Below are positions 35,159-45,560 of a stretch of 64,000 bases of DNA, piece after piece. Source of the stretch: Pseudomonadota bacterium (GTDB lineage Bacteria > Pseudomonadota > Alphaproteobacteria > Reyranellales > Reyranellaceae); assembly GCA_018242505.1 (NCBI GenBank), contig JAFEBU010000014.1, positions 24,945-88,944 of the forward strand, written 5' to 3'. The notes beneath the pieces are model-generated. The model made no database searches. It saw only the letters and a list, made by a program, of their open reading frames with translations, and was not told where the DNA came from. How positions within the stretch are numbered: position 1 is the stretch's first letter; every line of letters begins with the position of its first letter. A program made the position numbers and the translations under genes.

Positions 35159-35911
35159 ATGATCCGCGCTTTCTTCCTGGCCGTTCTGGCCGTAGCGACG
35201 ACAGCTACCTCGGTCTCTGCCCAATCGTATTCCGGCAGACCGGAACGGCGAGATCCGATCTTCCTGCGCTTTCCAGAGATGGCGCAACGCTATTGGGTCA
35301 ATACCGAGACCATGGCGGCAAGCCACAAGGCGATCGCCATCCCGATGCCCCGCCAGTGCGCTTTCGTCTATGCCGACTCCTATACGCGCGGCCAGATGAG
35401 CGAGCGCGAGGTGCAGGAGACGGCGGTGTCGGCCTGCAATCACAAGCTTTCCGAGCTTGGCCCGCTGGGCGAGAACTATACCGTCAGCTGTCGCTGCCAG
35501 GTCGTCATCAGCGACAATACCTACCTCGTGCCGCGTGAGACGATGCCGGATCAGGCCTACGGCCCCGCCTCGATCTTCTATCGCGACAGCCAAGGCAGCG
35601 TCGCACGCCTGAATGGCCTCGCCCGGTACGGCGCCCTGATCGGGCACGACCGTTCCGTGACCTTCACCGTGGACAACGTCAACGGCCAGCCGGGATGCGA
35701 GGGAACCTTCACCAACGAATCGACGCGAAGGGGCCGGTTCGCGCTGTCCTGCTTCAACGGCAAGTTCGGCGGCAGAGGCAACTACGATAGCCGCCTCGGG
35801 GCGCCGAACGACCACATAGTGGCCCGTGGCCAGACGGCAAGTGGGCAGCCGATCGTGATGGTGATCGGCCTGCCGGCGCAGCTTGCCGCCAATATGTACG
35901 GCGGCATCTGA
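35159..35911 (+). CDS. Exported protein of unknown function
   Basis: This 250-residue protein has a signal peptide (MIRAFFLAVLAVATTATSVS, cleavage probably after SVSA). The mature part has an N-terminal segment beginning SYSGRPERRDPIFLRFPEMA, a cysteine pair in SCRCQVVISDNTYLVPRET, and a C-terminal beta-rich part with VTFTVDNVNGQPGCEGTF and FALSCFNGKFGGRGNYDSR. The four later cysteines could form disulfides in the periplasm. ATG 35159 is chosen because it begins the signal peptide; the frame is open back to the pyrG stop. I do not recognise a family beyond conserved hypothetical. The next exported-protein gene begins one base after its stop. Confidence 0.7.
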   Translation: MIRAFFLAVLAVATTATSVSAQSYSGRPERRDPIFLRFPEMAQRYWVNTETMAASHKAIAIPMPRQCAFVYADSYTRGQMSEREVQETAVSACNHKLSELGPLGENYTVSCRCQVVISDNTYLVPRETMPDQAYGPASIFYRDSQGSVARLNGLARYGALIGHDRSVTFTVDNVNGQPGCEGTFTNESTRRGRFALSCFNGKFGGRGNYDSRLGAPNDHIVARGQTASGQPIVMVIGLPAQLAANMYGGI

Positions 35912-35912
35912 C

Positions 35913-36809
35913 ATGCGGCTCCCGGCGCTCGGCGTCTTGCTGCTGCTGTCGATGCCGGCTGCAGCCTTCGCCCAGAGCGCAGGCGAAGTCGAGCGCTGCT
36001 TTCAGAATCCCGCCAGTTGCCCGTCGGGAGCGCCGCCGGCGGCACCGCCGCCTGCAGCGCAACGCCCTGCCGCGTCGCCCGACTATGCGACCGTCCTGAA
36101 GAGTTCCGAGGCTGAACGACGCAAGCTGCAAGAGTCTCTGCATATACTCGACAAATACAACGGGCCGATCGACGGCAACCTCCAGTCTGACGCCTCCGAG
36201 AAGGCGATCGCCAATTGGCAGAAGGGCCATGGCTATGCCGCCGTCGGCAAGCTCACTCCAACCGAAGCCCTTGCCCTGAACAACGAAGCCGCGCGCGTGC
36301 CGATCAAGCGCATCAATCCCATGCCGGCCGCCAGCGCTCCGACTCCAACTCCAGCGCCGGCACCATCGGCCGCATCGAACGCAGACGCGCTCAAAGCCCT
36401 GCGCGACAATCAGGCCGAACGACGCCGCACGGCCGAGCCCAAGGCACAGGCCGCCGTGCAGGCTTTGGTGCGCGACCTCACGGCCTATATCGCGGCCGGC
36501 GGCAAAGGCGTTGCCGGCGATCAGTTCACCGCGTTTGCCAAATGGTACGCCGACAACAAGGCGGCGGGCCGCGGCTTCGGCGACATCAAGCCTACGGTCG
36601 AGGACTATGGCGACGCCAAGTCAGGAGAGGCGGCAACCGCCGAGGTCACACTGCAGACGTTGCAAGGCGACACCCCCCAGTCGCAATGCATGATGTTCGC
36701 CTGGATCGAGGGCAATCCGCGCAAGCACACGCAGGCTTTCTCCTGTGACGACGTTGCCGGTGTCGAGAAGTGGAAGACCGACGAGGCCGTGAAGAGCGCC
36801 TGGCGCTGA
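35913..36809 (+). CDS. Exported protein with peptidoglycan-binding-like segment
   Basis: This 298-residue protein has a signal peptide (MRLPALGVLLLLSMPAAAFA), a proline/alanine-rich linker (GAPPAAPPPAAQRPA), and a segment at about residues 72-118 (LQESLHILDKYNGPIDGNLQ, SEKAIANWQKGHGYAAVGKL) with the pattern of PG_binding_1 repeats. After a second Pro/Ala linker comes an unknown C-terminal domain (ALVRDLTAYIAAGGKGVAGD, MMFAWIEGNPRKHTQAFSCD). It follows the previous exported-protein gene by one base, so the two are likely co-translated and may work together at the cell wall. Function is inferred only from the wall-binding segment. Confidence 0.72.
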   Translation: MRLPALGVLLLLSMPAAAFAQSAGEVERCFQNPASCPSGAPPAAPPPAAQRPAASPDYATVLKSSEAERRKLQESLHILDKYNGPIDGNLQSDASEKAIANWQKGHGYAAVGKLTPTEALALNNEAARVPIKRINPMPAASAPTPTPAPAPSAASNADALKALRDNQAERRRTAEPKAQAAVQALVRDLTAYIAAGGKGVAGDQFTAFAKWYADNKAAGRGFGDIKPTVEDYGDAKSGEAATAEVTLQTLQGDTPQSQCMMFAWIEGNPRKHTQAFSCDDVAGVEKWKTDEAVKSAWR

Positions 36810-36812
36810 TCG

Positions 36813-37445
36813 CTAAAGCGTCGTCACTCCGATCATCGAGTCGCGTGTGACGAGGGCCGCAAGCTTCGCTTCGTCGAAGTCATCGGTGCCCGCGGGGCGC
36901 ATCGGCAGGACGAGGTAGCGCATGTCGGCCGTCGAATCATGTACCCGCACGGTCACGTCGTCGGAAAGCCGGGTTCCGAACTCGGCGAGCACCGCTCGCG
37001 GCTCATGGACGGCGCGGCTGCGGTAGGCGCGGCTCTTGTACCAGTCGGGCGGAATGCCCAGCACCATGCGCGGATAGCAGGAGCAAAGGGTGCAGACGAC
37101 GAGGTTATGCACCTGCGGCGTGTTCTCCACCACGATCAGCCGCGTCGGCTGGTCCATCTGCACACCGGCTTCCTCGGCCGCCGCACTGCCATTTTCGACG
37201 AGGCGGGCCTTGAATGCCGGATCGACCCATGCCTTCGCAACGAGCTTCGCTCCGAGATGGGGGCCGCGCGCATCCATGCGCTCGACGGCCTCGCGGATCT
37301 CGTCGGCCGTCAGGATGCCTTTCTCGATCAGGAGCTCACGGACAGCGATCTCCAGCCGCTTGTGATGGGTGAGGGTGTCGTCGTGGTCAGGTCGCGGCGC
37401 GTGCGGATCGGGGCCTTCGTGCGTGTGGGTGACGTTGTCCATCAT
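36813..37445 (-). CDS. Nitrile hydratase alpha-type / thiocyanate hydrolase gamma-type subunit
   Basis: This 210-residue protein carries the metal claw C118-T-L-C121-S-C123 in VVCTLCSCYPRMVLGIPPDW. Threonine in the CTLCSC motif is typical of cobalt-type nitrile hydratases and of thiocyanate hydrolase gamma; iron types usually have serine. AWVDPAFKARLVENGSAA and LIVVENTPQVHNLV fit the alpha family. ATG 37445 is chosen, ten bases after the preceding gene's stop; the frame is open to 37484, which would overlap that gene. The beta partner is encoded as two genes immediately upstream, as in thiocyanate hydrolase and toyocamycin nitrile hydratase. No amidase or separate activator gene is adjacent. 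Confidence 0.9.
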   Translation of the reverse strand: MMDNVTHTHEGPDPHAPRPDHDDTLTHHKRLEIAVRELLIEKGILTADEIREAVERMDARGPHLGAKLVAKAWVDPAFKARLVENGSAAAEEAGVQMDQPTRLIVVENTPQVHNLVVCTLCSCYPRMVLGIPPDWYKSRAYRSRAVHEPRAVLAEFGTRLSDDVTVRVHDSTADMRYLVLPMRPAGTDDFDEAKLAALVTRDSMIGVTTL

Positions 37446-37455
37446 GGCTGCATCC

Positions 37456-39739
<2,284 letters not shown>

Positions 39740-39740
39740 G

Positions 39741-40895
39741 TCAGTCGACTCCTTTGTAGTGCGTTTCGGCGGTAATTTGCCGGCCGATCACCAGGCGCTG
39801 GATGTCCGATGTCCCTTCATAAATCTTGCAGACCCGCGCATCGCGGTAGATCCGCTCCACGGGAAAATCGTTCAGATAGCCATAACCGCCATGGATCTGC
39901 AGCGCGTTCGAGCAGACGTCTTCCACCATCTCGGAGGCAAACAGCTTGGCCATCGACGCCTCCTTGAGACAGGGCTGGCCGGCGTCGCGCAGACGCGCCG
40001 CATGCAACACCATAAGTTCGGCAGCCTGTAGCGCGGTCGCCATGTCGGCGAGCCGGAAACTTATGGCTTGATGCTCGATGATAGGTTTGCCGAACGTCTG
40101 GCGTTCCTTGGCGTAGGCGAGGGCGGCGTCATAAGCTGCTCGGGCCATGCCGACCGACTGCGCAGCGACGCCGATGCGGCCTCCTTCGAGGCCGCCCAGT
40201 GCGATGCGCAGGCCGTCTCCTTCGTTTCCCAGCATCTGGTCAGGCAGGACCTCGCAATCTTCGAAAGCGATCTGGCAATGGTCCGATGAGCGCTGTCCCA
40301 TCGTATGCTCGACGCGGACAACCTTGTAACCGGGCGTCGCCGTCGGGACGATGAAGGCTGAAAGGCCGCGTTTGCCGGCCGCCGGGTCGGTCACGGCAAA
40401 GACCAGAGCGATATCCGCACTTCGCCCCGAGGTGATGAATTGCTTGGTGCCGTTCAGGACGAACTTGTTACCGACGCGCCGGGCATGCATAGCGATCGCC
40501 GCGGCGTCCGAACCGGCCCCCGGCTCGGTGAGGCAAAAAGCGCCCAATTGCCGGCCTTGAGCAAGGGGTCGCAGGAAGCATTCCTTCTGCTCGACTGTCC
40601 CATATTTAAGAAGGCCCAGGCAAACGAGCGAATTGTGCACTTGGAATGCCGTCGACGTGGCGCCGCAAGCGGCGGCGATCTCGATGATCGCCAGCGCATA
40701 AGAGACGTAATCTGTACCAGCACCGCCATATTCCGCCGGCACGATCATCCCCAAGAGGCCGAGTTCCCCCATCCTGGCGAAGGCCTCGCGCGGGAAACGG
40801 GGGATGCGATCGCGTTCGGCAGCCGTCGGCGCCAGTTCCCGTTGCGCGAACTGGCGGGCCGTATCGCGGATCTGTCGCTGGCTTTCGTTGAGCAT
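39741..40895 (-). CDS. Acyl-CoA dehydrogenase
   Basis: This 384-residue flavoenzyme has a layout close to short/branched-chain acyl-CoA dehydrogenases. Landmarks are FCLTEPGAGSDAAAIAMHAR, FITSGRSADIALVFAVTDPA, VEHTMGQRSSDHCQIAFEDC, YAKERQTFGKPIIEHQAISF, then QIHGGYGYLNDFPVERIYRD where the E of VERIYRD region and the G-rich loop are expected near the active site, and IYEGTSDIQRLVIGRQI. It is more distant from the tandem pair at 18585-21115. It is divergent from an AraC-type regulator with a 93-base gap, so that regulator is a good candidate to control it. Confidence 0.93.
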   Translation of the reverse strand: MLNESQRQIRDTARQFAQRELAPTAAERDRIPRFPREAFARMGELGLLGMIVPAEYGGAGTDYVSYALAIIEIAAACGATSTAFQVHNSLVCLGLLKYGTVEQKECFLRPLAQGRQLGAFCLTEPGAGSDAAAIAMHARRVGNKFVLNGTKQFITSGRSADIALVFAVTDPAAGKRGLSAFIVPTATPGYKVVRVEHTMGQRSSDHCQIAFEDCEVLPDQMLGNEGDGLRIALGGLEGGRIGVAAQSVGMARAAYDAALAYAKERQTFGKPIIEHQAISFRLADMATALQAAELMVLHAARLRDAGQPCLKEASMAKLFASEMVEDVCSNALQIHGGYGYLNDFPVERIYRDARVCKIYEGTSDIQRLVIGRQITAETHYKGVD

Positions 40896-40988
40896 GCCAT
40901 CACGCTAAGCAGCGTTGTCGCCCACGGTATTGGCCAAAATTGCCGAGGTTCGCGTTGACACCGTCTCGCATCGACACTTGAGTCAGGC

Positions 40989-41819
40989 ATGGCGCGCCGC
41001 GATCCCTGCAATTCGACGCGATACTGGTGGGACCGACATCTCTCGGGCCTTAGCCTTCTTTGCGCCGACTTCACCACCCACGAGTATCCGCCGCATACGC
41101 ACGATGCGCTCGTCGTGGCCGTCACGGAGCAGGGCGGCTCCGTGATCCGCAGCCGAGGCCAGGTCGAGGATGCCCATCCCTCGACGCTGTTCGTCTTCAA
41201 CCCGGCCGAGCCGCATGCTGGGTGGATGGGTTGGAGCGAGCGCTGGCGGTACCGCTCGATGTATCTGACCAAGGCCGCTCTCGAGCAAGTAGCGGAGGGT
41301 CTTGGAATCGAGACGGTGCCCTATTTCACACGCAACCTGTTCGGCGATCCCGACTTGATCGAGGGGTTCCTCGCGATGCATCGCGCCATCGAAAACGGAC
41401 GCGATGTCTTTTACGAGCGAGAGCTCCTGATCGGCTCGTTCGGCAAGCTCTTCCAGCGGCACGGTAGCGGTCGCGATCGCATCGAGGCAGCGCCACGCGA
41501 TCGCGTCCTGCTCGAGCGCGTCGCGGAGCGCATGCGCGCTGAATACGACAGCGAGCTTCGCCTGGAGGACCTCGCCGCGCATGTCGGGTTGACGACCTTC
41601 CAGCTCATCGGCCTTTTCAAACGGACCGTCGGCCTCGCGCCGCACGCCTACCTGACCCAAATCCGCCTCGGCGCGGCATGCCGGCATCTGCGCCGCTCAT
41701 CGACCCTGGCCGAAGTGGCGACCGCCGTAGGCTTCTACGACCAGAGTGCGCTCAACAAGCACTTCAAACGCTGTTACGGCATCACGCCGCGTCAGTTCGC
41801 GCAGGCGGCGGCCACCTAG
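40989..41819 (+). CDS. AraC-family transcriptional regulator
   Basis: This 276-residue protein has an N-terminal cupin-like arabinose-binding domain (FTTHEYPPHTHDALVVAVTE, STLFVFNPAEPHAGWMGWSE) and a C-terminal double helix-turn-helix (LRLEDLAAHVGLTTFQLIGL; LAEVATAVGFYDQSALNKHF, ending GITPRQFAQ). The effector is unknown. It is divergent from an acyl-CoA dehydrogenase/ABM pair, which it may control; a TTGACA at 40955-40960 lies in the shared gap but lacks a good -10 partner. An AlaX gene follows on the same strand. Confidence 0.92.
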   Translation: MARRDPCNSTRYWWDRHLSGLSLLCADFTTHEYPPHTHDALVVAVTEQGGSVIRSRGQVEDAHPSTLFVFNPAEPHAGWMGWSERWRYRSMYLTKAALEQVAEGLGIETVPYFTRNLFGDPDLIEGFLAMHRAIENGRDVFYERELLIGSFGKLFQRHGSGRDRIEAAPRDRVLLERVAERMRAEYDSELRLEDLAAHVGLTTFQLIGLFKRTVGLAPHAYLTQIRLGAACRHLRRSSTLAEVATAVGFYDQSALNKHFKRCYGITPRQFAQAAAT

Positions 41820-41866
41820 GCAATTTTCGCCAATACGTTCGGATGGCGTGGACGTACTGCGTCGGA

Positions 41867-42580
41867 ATGCATCTCTTTTGTCATGATCACCCGGAAACGT
41901 TGCTGCTCGAGACCGAGGTCGCCGACGCTCGACCGGGCCGGGTGGCTCTGCTGCAATCGCCGTTCTATCCCGGCGGAGGAGGGCAGCTCGCCGACCGCGG
42001 CCTCCTGCGCTGGAAGGATGGCGAAGCGAAAGTCACCGGCTTTGAATATTCATCGGGAAAGCTGTGGCACCTGCTCGACACCCAGACCGAAATGGCAGGT
42101 CCGACCGAAGCTGCCGTCGATCCGGACTTTCGCCGCAAGATGCGCCAGCTCCACACGGACACGCATATTCTGAATGCGCTCGTCTTCCAGGCCTTCGACG
42201 GTGCCCTCGTGACGGGCGTACAAATGGCTGAGGACGGAACAGCGCGGATGGATTTCGATGTCCCCGATGCCGACAATGATCGCCTGCGGGTATTGGAAGG
42301 GCCGATCAACGATCTGATCCGCCAGGATATCCCGGTGCGATTCGCTTACGTGCCGATGCACGAAGCGCAGGCCGAGCGCGGTTTGATCCGCAGTCGTTCG
42401 GTGGCCCCGCCGCCGACACCTGATGGGAGAATCCGAGTCGTCGAGATCGTTGGCCTGGACCGACAGGCTTGCGGAGGGACTCATCTCGCCTCGACGGGCG
42501 ACTCGCCAGCCATTCGCATCCTCAAGGTCGACAACAAGGGTCGTCACAACAGGCGCGTGCGCATCGCCTTGGCCGAATAA
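41867..42580 (+). CDS. Alanyl-tRNA editing protein (AlaX-like)
   Basis: This 237-residue stand-alone editing domain should hydrolyse Ser- or Gly-charged tRNA(Ala). The zinc motif HxxxH is in LHTDTHILNALVFQ and the second Cys/His pair in QACGGTHLASTGD. FYPGGGGQLADRGLL is the family's glycine-rich motif. ATG 41867 (MHLFCHDHPETLLLETEV) aligns best with family starts; an ATG at 41843 is in frame and neither has a clear ribosome site. The absence of the C-terminal C-Ala domain makes it the short AlaX type. It lies between an AraC regulator and the ftsB-like gene. Confidence 0.88.
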   Translation: MHLFCHDHPETLLLETEVADARPGRVALLQSPFYPGGGGQLADRGLLRWKDGEAKVTGFEYSSGKLWHLLDTQTEMAGPTEAAVDPDFRRKMRQLHTDTHILNALVFQAFDGALVTGVQMAEDGTARMDFDVPDADNDRLRVLEGPINDLIRQDIPVRFAYVPMHEAQAERGLIRSRSVAPPPTPDGRIRVVEIVGLDRQACGGTHLASTGDSPAIRILKVDNKGRHNRRVRIALAE

Positions 42581-42622
42581 CCTTGACTTTGCCATACCAT
42601 ATGTTGCCTTATCTATTTAAGT

Positions 42623-42931
42623 GTGCAGCATATGTTGTTGAGACCGCGACAAATTCTGGCCCCGGTGATCTTCGCCACGGTGTTTGGCTATTTCGGCTAT
42701 CACCTCGTGAATGGCGATCGCGGCCTGCTGGCCATGGTTCATCTCCAGCGCGAGAATCGGATCGCCGATCAGAATCTCGCCGAAGCCGAAGCGACACGGA
42801 AGATCTGGGAACTGCGGGTCTCCGAGTTGCGCAATCAAAGTCTGGACCCGGATATGCTCGATGAGCGCGCTCGCATCCTGCTGAACTACGCCGGCAAGGA
42901 TGACATCATCATCTTCACGCCGACGCGATAG
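42623..42931 (+). CDS. Septum formation initiator (FtsB/DivIC-like) protein
   Basis: This is a 102-residue bitopic membrane protein with a short cytoplasmic N-terminus, one transmembrane helix (ILAPVIFATVFGYFGYHLVN) and a periplasmic coiled coil (LQRENRIADQNLAEAEATRK, RVSELRNQSLDPDMLDERAR). This is the form of FtsB/DivIC, which joins FtsL and FtsQ in the divisome. The position between eno and pdhA is conserved in alphaproteobacteria and supports the call. The ATG at 42623 is followed by another at 42632 (MLLRPRQIL), which could also be the start. Confidence 0.85.
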   Translation: MQHMLLRPRQILAPVIFATVFGYFGYHLVNGDRGLLAMVHLQRENRIADQNLAEAEATRKIWELRVSELRNQSLDPDMLDERARILLNYAGKDDIIIFTPTR

Positions 42932-43037
42932 TTTGGTTCGCTTCGCGGCCGGCTGAAACAAACTGTCCGAGGCAATCGGACTTGCGCAAACAATCGCTCA
43001 AATGCTGCGGCGCACGCGAGGGCGCGCTGATTTTCGC

Positions 43038-43049
43038 TTGATAGATCAA
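43038..43049. promoter_or_regulatory. Small palindrome overlapping the pdhA promoter
   Basis: TTGAT-AG-ATCAA is a perfect inverted repeat just 5' of and touching the proposed -35 element of pdhA. It could be an operator for a regulator of the pyruvate dehydrogenase operon. Its short length means that chance is possible. Confidence 0.3.
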
Positions 43050-43076
43050 TGACATCGCCAGCGGCAATGCTATAAG
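43049..43076 (+). promoter_or_regulatory. Putative pdhA promoter
   Basis: ATGACA (43049-43054) and TATAAG (43071-43076) have a 16-base spacer and lie 30 bases before the ATG. The 174-base gap between the ftsB-like gene and pdhA suggests that the pdh operon has its own promoter here. Confidence 0.42.
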
Positions 43077-43105
43077 CCCATCGAGGGTTATTGAAGGGGA
43101 TTGCC

Positions 43106-44158
43106 ATGGCGAAGCCGGTCGCGAAGGCGAAGGGGGAAACGCTTCCTGCCAAAACGAAATCGGCGTCCAAGTCTCGCGGACCTGGCGACAACAGCGTCAG
43201 CCCGGACCAGCTGAAGACCTTCTACCATGACATGTTGCTGATCCGGCGCTTCGAGGAGCGGGCCGGCCAACTCTACGGCATGGGCCTGATCGGCGGCTTT
43301 TGCCATCTCTATATCGGCCAGGAAGCTGTCGTGGTTGGCATGCAGTCCACGATCCGCGGCAAGGACTCGATCATCACTTCCTATCGCGATCACGGCCACA
43401 TGCTGGCCGCCGGCATGGACCCCAAGGGTGTGATGGCTGAACTCACCGGCCGCAGCGGTGGCTATTCCAAGGGCAAGGGCGGTTCGATGCATATGTTCAG
43501 CCGCGAGAAGAACTTCTTCGGCGGCCATGGCATCGTCGGCGCCCAGGTGCCGATCGGGACAGGTCTTGCCTTTGCGCACAAATACAACGGCGGCAATGAT
43601 GTCTCGCTCACCTATCTCGGCGACGGTGCCGCCAATCAGGGCCAAGTCTACGAATCGATGAATATGGCCGCGCTCTGGAAGCTGCCCGTGGTCTACATCA
43701 TCGAGAACAACCGCTACGGCATGGGGACATCGGTCGAGCGCGCCTCGGCGGTCACCGAACTTCACCGCCACGGCGAGGCGTTTGGCATCCCCGGAGAGGA
43801 GGTCGACGGCATGGATGTACTGGCCGTGCGGGCGGCAGGCGAGAAGGCGGTGGAGCATGCGCGCAGCGGCGCCGGGCCGTACCTCCTCGAAATGCAGACT
43901 TATCGCTATCGCGGGCACTCGATGAGCGATCCCGCCAAGTATCGGAGCAAGGAAGAAGTGGACAAGTATCGCAGCGAACGCGATCCGATCGACCATCTGC
44001 GCAAGATCTTGATCGACGGCAAGATTGCCGATGAGGCCGCGTTGAAAGCGGTCGATGCCGAAATCCGTAAAACCATCGGCGATGCCGCTGAATATGCGCA
44101 GCACAGTCCCGAGCCCGACCCGTCGGAGCTATGGACCGACGTCCTGGTCGGAGCTTGA
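43106..44158 (+). CDS. pdhA: Pyruvate dehydrogenase E1 component, alpha subunit
   Basis: PdhA with PdhB decarboxylates pyruvate using thiamine diphosphate (ThDP) and passes the acetyl group to lipoyl-E2. It is 350 residues. The ThDP motif is in [20 protein letters not shown] continuing to the asparagine in [12 protein letters not shown]; the phosphorylation-loop-like [17 protein letters not shown] and [17 protein letters not shown] are family hallmarks. ATG 43106 has GAAGGGGA upstream. A basic, disordered N-terminus ([20 protein letters not shown]) precedes the domain. First of pdhA-pdhB-pdhC-lpd-lipA. Confidence 0.97.
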   Translation: MAKPVAKAKGETLPAKTKSASKSRGPGDNSVSPDQLKTFYHDMLLIRRFEERAGQLYGMGLIGGFCHLYIGQEAVVVGMQSTIRGKDSIITSYRDHGHMLAAGMDPKGVMAELTGRSGGYSKGKGGSMHMFSREKNFFGGHGIVGAQVPIGTGLAFAHKYNGGNDVSLTYLGDGAANQGQVYESMNMAALWKLPVVYIIENNRYGMGTSVERASAVTELHRHGEAFGIPGEEVDGMDVLAVRAAGEKAVEHARSGAGPYLLEMQTYRYRGHSMSDPAKYRSKEEVDKYRSERDPIDHLRKILIDGKIADEAALKAVDAEIRKTIGDAAEYAQHSPEPDPSELWTDVLVGA

Positions 44159-44160
44159 CC

Positions 44161-45546
44161 ATGTCGATTCCGGTTCTGATGCCCGCCCTTTCTCCCACCA
44201 TGACCGAGGGCAAGCTGGCCAAGTGGCATGTAAAGGTCGGTGATGCGGTGAAGTCGGGGCAAGTGATTTGCGAGATCGAGACCGACAAGGCGACTATGGA
44301 AGTAGAGGCGGTCGACGAAGGGACTGTGGCGCAAATTCTCGTGCCGGAAGGCACTGAAGGCGTGGCCGTCAACGCTCCGATCTGCATTCTCGCCGCCGAA
44401 GGCGAAAGCGTCGCCGACGCGGCCAAGGCTGCGCCGGCGGCAGCTTCGGCAGCGAAGGCGGATGTTTCCAATGCCGCCGGCGCGCCGAAAGCGGAACCGC
44501 CGCCTGCGCTCGCCGCCCCGCCGGTCGTATCAGCCCCGGCCGCGGAGCCGGAATGGAAGGGCAAGACTGTACGCCTGACCGTCCGCGAGGCGCTGCGCGA
44601 TGCCATGGCCGAAGAGATGCGCCGGGACGACAAGGTCTTCCTGATGGGCGAGGAGGTCGCGCAGTATCAAGGTGCCTACAAAGTGAGCCAGGGTTTGCTG
44701 GACGAGTTTGGCGCCAAGCGTGTCATCGATACACCGATCACCGAGCACGGCTTTGCCGGTCTCGGTGTCGGCGCTGCGTTCGCGGGATTGCGGCCGATCG
44801 TCGAATTCATGACCTTCAACTTCGCCATGCAGGCGATCGACCAGATCATCAACTCGGCGTCCAAGACCCTTTACATGTCGGGCGGCCAGATGGGCTGCCC
44901 GATCGTTTTTCGCGGGCCCAACGGCGCGGCATCGCGAGTCGCGGCCCAGCATTCGCAATGCTATGCAAGCTGGTACGCGCATTGTCCGGGCATGCGCGTG
45001 TTGGCACCATGGAGCGCTGCTGACGCCAAAGGCCTCCTGAAGGCCGCGATCCGCGACCCCAATCCGGTGATCTTCCTCGAGAACGAGATCCTCTACGGCC
45101 AGCAGTTCGATGTCCCCGACGATCCCGACTTCGTCCTGCCGATCGGCAAGGCGAAGATCGAGCGCCCGGGCAAGGACGTGACCATCGTTTCCTTCTCGAT
45201 CATGGTCGGCAAGGCGCTGCAGGCGGCCGACGAACTGGCCAAGAAGGGCATCGATGCCGAGGTCATCAACCTGCGCAGCCTGCGTCCGTTCGACACCGAG
45301 ACCATCGTCAACTCGATCAAGAAGACCAATCGTCTGGTTTCCGTCGAGGAAGGCTGGCCATTCGCCGGCATCGGCTCGGAACTCGCCGCACAGATGATGG
45401 ACCACGCCTTCGATTGGCTCGACGCGCCGGTGAAACGCGTCGCGGGCCTCGACATCCCCTTGCCCTATGCCGCCAACCTGGAGCGGTTGGCGCTGCCACA
45501 GGTGGAGAACATCATCGAGGCCGCCCGTGCGGTCTGCAATCGCTGA
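44161..45546 (+). CDS. pdhB: Pyruvate dehydrogenase E1 component, beta subunit with N-terminal lipoyl domain
   Basis: This 461-residue protein has a lipoyl domain at residues 1-80 (lipoylated lysine in [14 protein letters not shown]), an Ala/Pro linker (about 85-135), then E1-beta ([60 protein letters not shown]). A lipoyl domain on E1-beta is known in alphaproteobacteria. The first 80 residues are nearly the same as those of PdhC, with strong DNA similarity. The ATG lies two bases after the pdhA stop, so the subunits are coupled. Confidence 0.97.
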   Translation: MSIPVLMPALSPTMTEGKLAKWHVKVGDAVKSGQVICEIETDKATMEVEAVDEGTVAQILVPEGTEGVAVNAPICILAAEGESVADAAKAAPAAASAAKADVSNAAGAPKAEPPPALAAPPVVSAPAAEPEWKGKTVRLTVREALRDAMAEEMRRDDKVFLMGEEVAQYQGAYKVSQGLLDEFGAKRVIDTPITEHGFAGLGVGAAFAGLRPIVEFMTFNFAMQAIDQIINSASKTLYMSGGQMGCPIVFRGPNGAASRVAAQHSQCYASWYAHCPGMRVLAPWSAADAKGLLKAAIRDPNPVIFLENEILYGQQFDVPDDPDFVLPIGKAKIERPGKDVTIVSFSIMVGKALQAADELAKKGIDAEVINLRSLRPFDTETIVNSIKKTNRLVSVEEGWPFAGIGSELAAQMMDHAFDWLDAPVKRVAGLDIPLPYAANLERLALPQVENIIEAARAVCNR

Positions 45547-45560
45547 AGGCAGGGGGCAGC

